A stretch of DNA of 64,000 bases, taken from the NCBI RefSeq assembly GCF_026672375.1, contig NZ_JAPPRA010000001.1, forward strand, positions 1,488,001 to 1,552,000. The letters are read 5' to 3'. Every line of letters begins with the position of its first letter. Position 1 is the stretch's first letter. This DNA is from Caulobacter sp. SL161. Its GTDB lineage: Bacteria > Pseudomonadota > Alphaproteobacteria > Caulobacterales > Caulobacteraceae. The position numbers and the translations under genes were made by a program. Shown piece after piece: positions 17,771 through 25,342 of the stretch. The notes beneath the pieces were generated by a model. That model was given only the letters and a program-made list of their open reading frames with translations. It was not told where the DNA came from and did no database searches.

Positions 17771-19153
17771 GTGCTCCCGACCTGGACGCCCACCATTCCC
17801 GCCGGCGAGGCGCCGCTCTACGAACGGCTGGTGGCGGCCCTGCGCGCCGACATCGCCTCCGGGGCGCTCAGCCCTGGCGTGCGCCTGCCGCCGCAGCGGG
17901 ACCTGGCCTATCGTCTCGGCGTGGGCCTGGGCACCGTCACCCGCGCCTATGTCGAGGCCGAGAAGGCGGGCCTGGTCAGCGCCCATGTCGGTCGGGGCAG
18001 CTTCGTCAACGCGCCCGCCGAGCATCGCCCCTATGAGCGGGAAGGGCCGATCAACCTGGCCCAGAACATCGCGCCGGCGGCGGCCGCCGCCTCACGCATC
18101 GCCGAAGCCCTGGCGCGCCTGCGCCGCCGCGCCGATCTCTCCGAACACCTGGCCTACGCCCCGCCGGCGGGGCACGAGGCCCAGCGGCGGGCGGGTGCGG
18201 CCTGGCTGGCCCGTACCAGCAGCTATCAGGGCGTCGACTGGCGACGGCTGATCTGCTGCGCCGGCGCCCAGCAGGGCCTGGCGGTGGCGCTGAACACGGT
18301 GCTGCGGCCCGGCGACGTGCTGCTGACCGAGGCCCTGGCCTATCATGGCCTCAAGGCCCTGACCCGCTACAACGGCTGGCGCACGCGCGGCCTGCCGATG
18401 GACGCCGAGGGCCTGCGCCCCGACGCCCTGGAGGCGGCGGTGGTCGCCACCGGCGCGCGGGTGCTGGCGATCCTGCCCACCCTCCAGAACCCCACCGGCC
18501 GGATCATGAGCCGCGCCCGCCGCGACGCCATCGTCGAGATCGCCCGCCGCCATGACCTGACGTTCGTCGAGGACGACATCTACGGGGCCTATGCGCAGGA
18601 CGCGCCGCCGCCGTTCGCGGTGCTGGCGCCGGAGCGGACCTTCCACGTCTCGGGCGTGTCCAAGACCCTGGCCCCGGGCCTGCGCGCCGGGTTCCTGGTG
18701 GCCCCCGCCGCCGAGACCTTCGAGCGCGCGGTCGAGGCGCTCCGCATCGTCGCCTACGCCCCGCCGGCCTTCGGCGGGCTGATCGCCACCCAGTGGATCG
18801 AGGACGGCTCGGCCGACGCCATCCTGGCCGAGACGCGCGACGAGGGGCGGGCGCGTCTGGCCCTGGCCCGCGAGATCCTGGGCGACGCCGTCGAGGCGCC
18901 GCACTCGCCGATGGCCCCGCACATCTGGCTGCCGATGAGCGAGCTCGAGGCCGAACGCCTGGCCGGCCGCGCCCTGCGCGGCGGCGCCGAGGTCACCGCC
19001 CCCGACGCGCCGGTCGTCGAACCCGGCCACGAAAGCGGCGTCCGCATCTGCCTGGGCGCAGTGGCCGATCGCGAGACCCTGCGCCGAGGCCTGGAGATCG
19101 TGGCGGGCGCCCTGTCGAGCGAGGTCGGGGAGCGGTCGCGGGCGGTGATCTAG
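17771..19153 (+). CDS. MocR-type regulator (GntR helix-turn-helix fused to aminotransferase fold)
   Basis: 460 residues. A winged helix of the GntR type (about 12-78; APLYERLVAALRADI.., PPQRDLAYRLGVGLGTVTRA) is fused to a type-I PLP-dependent aminotransferase-like domain. The PLP-binding lysine lies in VSGVSKTLAPGLRAGF. MocR/PdxR/TauR-type proteins use the PLP domain as sensor rather than enzyme. The GTG start at 17771 lies 11 bases past an operator-like palindrome. Divergence from the LysE-family exporter suggests it controls that exporter in response to an amino-containing metabolite. Confidence 0.92.
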   Translation: MLPTWTPTIPAGEAPLYERLVAALRADIASGALSPGVRLPPQRDLAYRLGVGLGTVTRAYVEAEKAGLVSAHVGRGSFVNAPAEHRPYEREGPINLAQNIAPAAAAASRIAEALARLRRRADLSEHLAYAPPAGHEAQRRAGAAWLARTSSYQGVDWRRLICCAGAQQGLAVALNTVLRPGDVLLTEALAYHGLKALTRYNGWRTRGLPMDAEGLRPDALEAAVVATGARVLAILPTLQNPTGRIMSRARRDAIVEIARRHDLTFVEDDIYGAYAQDAPPPFAVLAPERTFHVSGVSKTLAPGLRAGFLVAPAAETFERAVEALRIVAYAPPAFGGLIATQWIEDGSADAILAETRDEGRARLALAREILGDAVEAPHSPMAPHIWLPMSELEAERLAGRALRGGAEVTAPDAPVVEPGHESGVRICLGAVADRETLRRGLEIVAGALSSEVGERSRAVI

Positions 19154-19165
19154 GGGGGGGCGGGG

Positions 19166-20056
19166 CTATCGCTTGGGCCGCGCGGGCTTCCGCGGCGACA
19201 GGGTGATCTCGGCCAGCACCGGGAAGTGGTCCGAGATCACGCCGGCGTCGGTGACGTCGGTCGGCACGGCGAAGCGCGCGACGTTCAGGCGGCGGTCCAC
19301 GAAGATGTAGTCGATGGGCGGGCCGCTCGTCGTGGGCTTGAACCCGTTGAACGTACCCTGCGTCGGCGAGAACACGCTGGACGCGGCCTCGCGGGCGTCG
19401 CGATAGGGGGCATCCGGCGCGGTCAGCAGGCGATAGGGCGCATCGTCGGGCGCGCTGTTGAAGTCGCCCAGCGTGATCAGCCGCGCGCCCGGCCAGGGGG
19501 CGAGGTTCAGGATCTGGGCGGCGCATCGGGCCCGCGACTCGACGCCCACATGGTCCAGGTGCGCATTGCGGACATCGAAGGTCACGCCCGTCGCCCTGTC
19601 CTTGAGGACCAGGCGCGTGAAGGTGCGGGGCAGGGCCGCGTCGTAGGCCTTGCCCGGCGTGTCGGGCGTCGGCGAACACCAGTAGGTCTTAGCCAGCACC
19701 TGTTGGAACCGGTCGGCCCGATAGAAGATCGTCGTGGTCTCGCCGCGCCCCGCGCCGTCGTCGCGGCCGACGCCGTAGCGGGCGTATCCCGAAAGGCCCC
19801 CGGCCAGATCGTCGACCATCGCCGGCAAGGCTTCCTGCAGACCCAGGATGTCGGGCGCGAAGAAGCGGATCTGCTCGACCATCGGCCCCCGCCGCGCCCG
19901 CCAGTCGGGCCGGTCATCGGGGCTGTCGTAGCGGATGTTGTAGCTCATCACCCACAGGGCCCGGCTGGGCTCTGCGGCCTGTGACGCGGTGGCGGGCGAG
20001 AGACTCGCGAGAACGGCGGCGGCGAGGGCGATGGAAAGGGATCGTGCTTGGCTCAT
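19166..20056 (-). CDS. Secreted endonuclease/exonuclease/phosphatase-family protein
   Basis: 296 residues with a signal peptide (MSQARSLSIALAAAVLASLS..). The metal-dependent EEP fold motifs are present: MSYNIRYD at the first strand, LGLQEAL with the metal-binding Glu, TLGDFNSAPDD with Asp/Asn, and the C-terminal ISDHFPV with the catalytic Asp-His. The family covers DNase I-like nucleases, sphingomyelinases and inositol phosphatases. Export suggests an extracellular nuclease or phosphodiesterase. It is convergent with the MocR gene. Confidence 0.85.
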   Translation of the reverse strand: MSQARSLSIALAAAVLASLSPATASQAAEPSRALWVMSYNIRYDSPDDRPDWRARRGPMVEQIRFFAPDILGLQEALPAMVDDLAGGLSGYARYGVGRDDGAGRGETTTIFYRADRFQQVLAKTYWCSPTPDTPGKAYDAALPRTFTRLVLKDRATGVTFDVRNAHLDHVGVESRARCAAQILNLAPWPGARLITLGDFNSAPDDAPYRLLTAPDAPYRDAREAASSVFSPTQGTFNGFKPTTSGPPIDYIFVDRRLNVARFAVPTDVTDAGVISDHFPVLAEITLSPRKPARPKR

Positions 20057-20124
20057 GTCGGGCCTTTACGAGACGCTGGCGACACCCCTGCGACAGGGGC
20101 TGACCACGCGCAGAAACGCCGTCG

Positions 20125-20483
20125 TCAGGCGGCGCCCGTGCCGAAGATCGCCAGCAGAATAAAGCTCCATAGGCTGAGCCCGGCCATAGGGATCGCGCTG
20201 ATCAGCACGATCCACGGGCGCGATAGGAGCAAGATGACTACGACCAGGGCCAGACCGATCGCGAACGCCATGAGACCGAGACCGGTCAGTCCTCTTAACC
20301 CAGCTTGGTAGCTGGTTCCGAGGGCCAGCGCGATGAAGGGCGACGCGCCCACCAGCGCCGCGCCCGCCCGACAAGCCCAACCCTGCGAGGCTTTTTGGGG
20401 CCGCTGTAGAGCACGAAGAAGCTGACCGCTGTGGCGACGACGCCGAAAGCCGTAATGGCGGCGATATCTGCAGTTTGGATCAT
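20125..20483 (-). pseudogene. Small integral membrane protein, interrupted by a 1-base frameshift
   Basis: Translation from the ATG at 20483 (AAAGG ribosome site) gives MIQTADIAAITAFGVVATAV and a first membrane helix, then SGPKK. After the five-A run (minus strand; bases 20392-20396) the sensible sequence continues in the -1 frame with three more hydrophobic helices and stops at 20125. Adding one A to the run joins the halves into a 119-residue, four-helix protein. I do not recognise the family. Three explanations are possible: sequencing error in the homopolymer, a decaying gene, or -1 slippage on AAAAAG. Confidence 0.65.
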
Positions 20484-20524
20484 CGCAGACCTTTCTTGCC
20501 ATCGCTGACCCATCTGGACAGCGC

Positions 20525-21715
20525 CTACCTGCTGGTCGTCGGACGCTCCTGATCGAACACGACGACGCCGTCGAAACCGAGCGACCAGTCGTAGGTTGTC
20601 GGCTTATGATAGCTCATCGCGGCTGCAACTTTCCCCAAGGCGCGCAGCTGCCGCTGGTCGGCATAGATCGTGTCCGTGTCCGCTTTCGCCAGTAGAGCCG
20701 CCTCCAGACTGCCGGTCGGCGCCGCCTCGATAGGCTGCGTCCTGTCCCGGCTCAGGCGGTAGCTTCCGCCGCCCGCCGAGAAGCCGAGGCTGAAGGCGTC
20801 AGCGCCCTCGCGCCGTGCGATGCGTCCGCCCATCAGGTCTTCCGCCGCCAGGGCTCCGAACGCTCTGGCGTCGCGGACCGTGTGAACATTCGCGGCCCAG
20901 ACAATGGTTTTCGCGCGCTCGCCGTGTGTGCGGCGGTACCAGTCGTAGGTTTCGTGCATCGCGGCGTCGCGGTCGCGCGTGATGTCGTTGCCGGATAAGG
21001 CGCCGCGCCGGACCGCGCGCGTCATGGCGCGAAGGGCTTCCTGATAGAACGCGCGCCGCGCCTTGCGGGGTTCGGCGACGGCGAGGCGGCTTCGCGCCTC
21101 CTCAAGGCAGGCTAGGAGCGTGTCCTGGACCTGGCGGGTGCGGCCATCGGCCGAACCATAGTCGGCGTAGATCTCGCGACGAAGCGCCTCGCGGCAAACC
21201 TTACGGCGCTCGAACGGCAGATAGCCGGTCACCTCGCCGGGCAGCTTGTCGTTGGCGTAGAGCGCCCCATAGCTGCCGAGCTGGTCGTCCAGACCTCCCA
21301 GACGGATCCGGCGCTCGGCCATACGGGTCGCCAGGAACGGGGCCAGCGGCTGGATTTCGCGCGTACGGTTCCAGATGCCGCCGATCGCTGCGTCGATGAC
21401 TTTCGGCTCGACCCGTCCGCCCTCATCGGCCGTGCGGCTCAAGGCCATGAAGTCGTAGTGATTGGCCTCGAACAGGATTGTCGAGAACCGGCAGCGATCC
21501 ACCAGCGCCTGGACAAGCGCCACCTTGAACTCGAGCGTTCGGCCATCGCCGTGCGCGTTCTCGCCCAGCAGCACCACGCGCTTGTCGCAGAGGTCGCTCA
21601 GAGCGGCTTCGAAAGCGTTCTACTCTGCCGGCTTCGGTTCAGCGACGGCGGTCAGCGGCGACAGGAAGAAGAGCGCCAGAAAGAGGCCGCTGAAGATGCG
21701 CAAGGTTCGCTCCAT
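20525..21715 (-). pseudogene. Secreted erythromycin-esterase-family protein with an in-frame amber codon
   Basis: The frame opens at the ATG at 21715 with a clean signal peptide (MERTLRIFSGLFLALFFL..AVA-EPKPAE). It meets TAG as codon 32 (21620-21622) and continues in the same frame, with no other interruption, for 365 residues to 20525. The downstream part carries the family's LLGENAHGDG and later His/Glu motifs (FEANHYDFMALS, WAANVHTV). Without the stop this would be a normal exported protein of 396 residues. Family members include erythromycin esterases and many succinoglycan-synthesis-like proteins of unknown role, so resistance should not be assumed. A GTG at 21577 could start a version lacking the export signal. 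Confidence 0.75.
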
Positions 21716-21778
21716 GCGGTCCTGATAAGGATCTATCGCTCAAGAGTAGTGCGACGGCTGGCTGTGCGGCAACCCTGC

Positions 21779-22303
21779 CTAAGCCGCGTCCAGCACGCGT
21801 CGCAGGCGGTTCTCCACTGTGTCCTGCGGGATTGGGACCAGCTCGAATCCCAGGTCTCGATAGGCCGCCTCGTGGACCTGCTCGAAGGCGTGAGCGTCTT
21901 CCAGACTGATACGGCGGGCGGCGGTGGGGGTGATGAAGCCGAGCCCTTGCGTCAGGAAGACACGCCGCTGATAGACGCTTTCGCGATCGATCCGCGCCAG
22001 CTCGGCGCTCAGCAGCGGCGAGACCGGATGGCCCAGGAACCGGGCCAGCGCCAGGGCGCAGACCGGGGAGCGATCGAAGAAGACCCGCTCGCCCACCGCG
22101 CGCGCCTGCCGCTGGACTTGCAGCGAAACGATGGCGTCGATGAAGCCAGGGTCTGTCCAGGGCTGGTCCACACCTTGCGCTTGGGCCAGGGCGATGACGT
22201 CGGTAGCGGCCTCTTCAACCACGACCTCGCCTGCCGCCTCAAGCGCCCGAAGGACGGCGGTTTTTCCTGCGCCCGGCGCGCCGGTAAGGATGTAGCGTTT
22301 CAT
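21779..22303 (-). CDS. Small P-loop NTPase (AAA_28-type)
   Basis: 174 residues with Walker A at the very start (TGAPGAGKT, residues 7-15), a conserved VEEAATDVI segment, and FFDRSP, a lid/Asp-Arg motif like those of nucleoside-kinase-like NTPases. Proteins of this type are single-domain predicted ATPases or kinases of unknown substrate. It is complete, with start at the ATG at 22303. It ends upstream of the interrupted esterase gene on the same strand, and the GNAT gene lies 14 bases away upstream, so GNAT-NTPase could be a small operon. Confidence 0.75.
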   Translation of the reverse strand: MKRYILTGAPGAGKTAVLRALEAAGEVVVEEAATDVIALAQAQGVDQPWTDPGFIDAIVSLQVQRQARAVGERVFFDRSPVCALALARFLGHPVSPLLSAELARIDRESVYQRRVFLTQGLGFITPTAARRISLEDAHAFEQVHEAAYRDLGFELVPIPQDTVENRLRRVLDAA

Positions 22304-22317
22304 AGGAGCGCCGCCCC

Positions 22318-22845
22318 CTAAAGCCCCTTCTCCATCACCACGAACGCCAGGTCATCGCGCTGCGGCAGGCCGAACCGTTCGTCGCCATAGGGGAAGGGCT
22401 GGGTTTCGCCGGTCAGGCGGTAGCCGCGGCGTTCGTACCAGGCGATCAGGGTGTCGCGCACCGAGATCACCGTCATCCGCATGACCTTGCCGCCGCGGGC
22501 GCGGGCATAGGCCTCGCAGGTCTCGAGCACGGCGCGGCCCATGCCGCCGGCCTGACGGGTCGGGGTCACGGTGATCATGCCGACGTACCAGACATCGTCA
22601 GCCTGCGGTTCGATCCAGGCGCAGGCGAACGGCTTTTCCCAGGCCTCGTCGCGGAAGGTCAGGAGGGTCGAGCCGGGCTTGGCCGCCAGATCGGCGCGCA
22701 AGGACGCCTCGTCGGTGCGCTGGCCGCCCAGCAGGGCGCTTTCGCTGGTCCAGCCCTGGGCCGCTGTCTCGCCGCGATAGGCGCTGTTCACCAGGGCGGC
22801 GATGTCGGCCAGTTCGTCGTCCTTGTAGAGCGTCAGCAGCGGCAT
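22318..22845 (-). CDS. GNAT-family N-acetyltransferase
   Basis: Acetyl-CoA-dependent transferase of about 175 residues. The GNAT core shows the VGMITVTPTRQAGGMGRAVL stretch, where the Q/R-x-x-G-x-G/A acetyl-CoA loop is recognisable, and ends with a strand pair near YERRGYRLTGE. The start at 22845 (MPLLTLYKDDELADIAALV) is preferred over upstream frames because it begins at the expected first strand. The acceptor substrate is unknown. It lies 14 bases upstream of the P-loop NTPase gene on the same strand. Confidence 0.82.
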   Translation of the reverse strand: MPLLTLYKDDELADIAALVNSAYRGETAAQGWTSESALLGGQRTDEASLRADLAAKPGSTLLTFRDEAWEKPFACAWIEPQADDVWYVGMITVTPTRQAGGMGRAVLETCEAYARARGGKVMRMTVISVRDTLIAWYERRGYRLTGETQPFPYGDERFGLPQRDDLAFVVMEKGL

Positions 22846-22964
22846 GGGCAGGTTCCGGAGGTGCGGGGGCGGCAAGCTAGAAGCCGACCGGCCGACAAAC
22901 AACGGATTTCCCCCCGAGGTCAGGGGCCGCGCGCCAAGCCTTGCCAGACCTCGAGTCGCGGCCG

Positions 22965-23744
22965 ATGGTCCGCGCCATGCAAGCCCGGATCGTCTCGCTG
23001 TACCGTCACCCCGTGAAGGGCTTCACGCCCGAGCGGCTAGACCGCGCCGACCTTGCGGCGGGCGCCTGTTTTCCCTGCGACCGGCTCTACGCCGTCGAGG
23101 ACGGGCCCAGCGGCTTTGATCCGGCGGCGCCGGCGCACATCTCGAAGATGAAGTTCACGGTGCTGGCCAAGATCCCAGCCGTGGCCAGGGCGCGCACCGC
23201 CTTCGACGAGGCCAGCGGCGTGCTGACCGCCCGCGCCGAGGGCCGGCCCGACTTCGCCGGCGACCTGCGCGCGGCGGCGGGGCGGGCGGACTTCGAGGCC
23301 TGGCTGGCCGACCTGTTGGGCGATGAGGCGCAAGGCCCGCTGAAGGTGATCGAGGGGCCGGGCGCGCACCGGTTCATGGACAGCCGCTCGGGCTATGTCT
23401 CGATCATCAACCTGGCCAGCGTGCGCGATCTTTCGGCCAAGATCGGGCGCGATCTGGACCCGTTACGCTTCCGCGCCAACCTCTATGTCGAGGGCTGGCC
23501 CGCCTGGGCCGAGAACGAGATGACCGGCCAGACCCTGAGTGTGGGCGCGGCCAAGGCGGCGGTGATCAAGCCCATCGTCCGCTGCGCCGCCACCCATGTG
23601 GACCCGACTAGCGCCGAGCGCGACGTCGATCTGGTCAAGACCTTGTTCGACCACTACGGCCACATGCTGTGCGGCATCTATCTGAACGTGACGCAGAGCG
23701 GCGCGGTGGGTGAGGGGGATGCGGTTTTTCGGGCTCAACATTAA
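22965..23744 (+). CDS. MOSC-domain protein
   Basis: About 259 residues: an N-terminal MOSC_N beta-barrel (ARIVSLYRHPVKGFTPERL) followed by a MOSC domain with the conserved VRCAATHVDP Cys-containing motif. MOSC proteins bind molybdenum cofactor or activated sulphur; relatives include the molybdenum enzymes YcbX and mARC. Without an added ferredoxin domain it is probably a Moco-dependent reductase subunit needing a partner. Starts at 22965 and 22977 are both in frame and close to the homologous start; neither has a strong ribosome site. It ends directly before a palindromic repeat. Confidence 0.82.
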   Translation: MVRAMQARIVSLYRHPVKGFTPERLDRADLAAGACFPCDRLYAVEDGPSGFDPAAPAHISKMKFTVLAKIPAVARARTAFDEASGVLTARAEGRPDFAGDLRAAAGRADFEAWLADLLGDEAQGPLKVIEGPGAHRFMDSRSGYVSIINLASVRDLSAKIGRDLDPLRFRANLYVEGWPAWAENEMTGQTLSVGAAKAAVIKPIVRCAATHVDPTSAERDVDLVKTLFDHYGHMLCGIYLNVTQSGAVGEGDAVFRAQH

Positions 23745-23860
23745 CCGTCATCCCGCGCTTCATGCGCGGGACCCATGGTTCAGCTTTCGCGTGAGCGTGT
23801 GAGCTGGCATCGCACTTGCGGCGGGAAAATGGGTCCCGCGAACAAGTCGCGGGATGACGG
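23745..23860. repeat. Palindromic intergenic element, GTCATCCCG family (copy 1)
   Basis: Left arm (23745-23776) CCGTCATCCCGCG..GCGCGGGACCCAT and right arm (23829-23860) ATGGGTCCCGCG..CGCGGGATGACGG are near-perfect inverses, about 32 bases each. The element fills the whole gap between the convergent MOSC and parD stops. A related copy lies at 30088-30203. Confidence 0.8.
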
Positions 23861-23862
23861 GT

Positions 23863-24114
23863 TTATTTTGATCCTAGGCGGAGCGCGTTCGCCTCCGCCA
23901 GAAAGGCTTCCACGTCGAAGGCCTCAGGCTTGCCGCTGTCCCAGCCCTCCTTCAGGGCGTGTCGCAGTGCGGCCAGTTTGGCTTCCTGATTTTCCAGCAA
24001 CCGAAGCCCGGCGCGGACGACCTCACTGGCCGATCCATAGCGGCCTTTCTCGATCTGCTCGGCGATGAAAGACTGAAAGTGCTCGCTGAGCACGATGGAG
24101 GTATTCTTGCTCAT
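23863..24114 (-). CDS. parD: ParD-family antitoxin (no adjacent toxin)
   Basis: 83-residue ribbon-helix-helix antitoxin. The N-terminal strand and helices (MSKNTSIVLSEHFQSFIAEQ.., YGSASEVVRAGLRLLENQE) match the CopG/ParD DNA-binding fold; the acidic/disordered C-terminal half normally wraps the ParE toxin. ParE usually follows ParD directly. Here only the palindromic repeat and the convergent MOSC gene follow, so this is an orphan antitoxin. The ATG at 24114 is preferred; the frame is open upstream but that part is not ParD-like. A palindrome 38 bases upstream is a likely autoregulatory operator. Orphan ParD can neutralise toxins encoded elsewhere or act only as a regulator. Confidence 0.85.
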   Translation of the reverse strand: MSKNTSIVLSEHFQSFIAEQIEKGRYGSASEVVRAGLRLLENQEAKLAALRHALKEGWDSGKPEAFDVEAFLAEANALRLGSK

Positions 24115-24151
24115 GGCGTCTTCTCCCATCGGCGAAGGGCACGCGCCCTTA

Positions 24152-24166
24152 TACCAAAATCTGGTA
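24152..24166. promoter_or_regulatory. Putative ParD operator
   Basis: TACCA-AAATC-TGGTA, a perfect inverted repeat 38 bases upstream of the parD start and about 50 bases from the divergent prmC start. Its size and position fit a ribbon-helix-helix operator. Function is inferred. Confidence 0.55.
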
Positions 24167-24214
24167 CCGCATTCAATCTCGCCTCCCGGCCGCTGACGCG
24201 CTAAATCCCCGCCC

Positions 24215-25084
24215 ATGACCCTGACCCTCGTCAAAGCCTGGACCGCCGCCAAGGATCGCCTCAAGGACGCCGGCATCGATCAGCCGTCGATCGACGCGCG
24301 GCTGATGCTGGAGGTCGCCGCCGGCGTCACCCGCACCGAGATCGTCACCGATCCCTATCGCGAGCTGACCGCCGAGCAGATCGCCACGCTGAACGATTAC
24401 CTGGAGCGCCGCGCCCGCCGCGAGCCGGTCAGCCACATCATCGGCCGCAAGGGCTTCTGGAAGATCCTCTTGCAGGTGAACAAGAACGTCCTGACCCCGC
24501 GTCCCGAGACCGAGGTCATTGTCGACGAGGTGCTGAAGGCCTTTCCGGAACACATGGCCTTCTCGATGCTGGACCTGGGCGTGGGCTCGGGCACGATCCT
24601 TCTGGCGGTGCTGGCCGAGCGGCCGGCGGCCAAGGGCCTGGGCATTGACGCCTCCAGCGAGGCCCTGGCCGTGGCGCGCGAGAACGCCGCCAATCTCGAC
24701 CTCAACAACCGCGCGGCCCTGCTGCACGGCGACTGGACGACGGGTCTGGGCAGCGACAGTTTCGACCTCGTGGTCTCCAACCCGCCCTATATTCCGACCG
24801 AGGTGATCGACACGCTGGAGCCCGAGGTTCGCATCCACGAACCGCGCCTGGCCCTGGACGGCGGGGCCGACGGCCTGGACGCCTATCGCGAGCTGGCGCC
24901 CGAGATCCTGCGCGTGCTCAAGCCCGGCGGCCTGTTCGCGGTCGAGATCGGCTACGACCAGTCCAAGGCCGTCGAGGCGCTGTTCCGGGCGGCGGGCGCC
25001 CAGGAGGTCCGGACGGTCAAGGACCTGTCGACGCACGACCGCGTGGTGCTGGGGGTGAAAAATCCCTTGGAAACCCCGGCGTGA
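24215..25084 (+). CDS. prmC: Release factor glutamine methyltransferase PrmC (HemK)
   Basis: Methylates the Gln of the GGQ loop in release factors RF1 and RF2 using SAM. It has 289 residues. The N-terminal helical domain is followed by a Rossmann-fold methyltransferase with the SAM motif LDLGVGSGTILLAVL and the signature VSNPPYIP, where NPPY binds the target glutamine. It is complete, with start at the ATG at 24215. Its substrate gene prfA is in this window, but about 10 kb of unrelated genes separate the two and it is on the opposite strand. prfA and prmC are often adjacent in other bacteria. Confidence 0.95.
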   Translation: MTLTLVKAWTAAKDRLKDAGIDQPSIDARLMLEVAAGVTRTEIVTDPYRELTAEQIATLNDYLERRARREPVSHIIGRKGFWKILLQVNKNVLTPRPETEVIVDEVLKAFPEHMAFSMLDLGVGSGTILLAVLAERPAAKGLGIDASSEALAVARENAANLDLNNRAALLHGDWTTGLGSDSFDLVVSNPPYIPTEVIDTLEPEVRIHEPRLALDGGADGLDAYRELAPEILRVLKPGGLFAVEIGYDQSKAVEALFRAAGAQEVRTVKDLSTHDRVVLGVKNPLETPA

Positions 25085-25342
25085 ACAGCTAGACGAGTCT
25101 CGTCTCCTTCCAGATCGCCGGGTGACGGGAAAAGCAGTCGTCGAGGACGCTTCGGTGTCTGACGCCCGCGTTGCTCCCCTGGCAGGCGCGCCCGGTCCGC
25201 CGGTCGCCGCGCCGAAAGAGCAGGATGGGGGCTCTACGGAAACCAGAGTCTCTGACACCGACCAGGGTTCGACCCGCCCAGAGACCAGCAAGGCCGGATG
25301 CGCCAGCGCAAGACTGACCTCCGGACAGGTTCAGAAGAGAAC

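Noticed and set aside
25085-25342. A short open frame (about 74 codons) between prmC and the DUF4167 gene.
   Set aside because: No ribosome site, no recognisable composition or family; it overlaps the DUF4167 start. More likely leader DNA.
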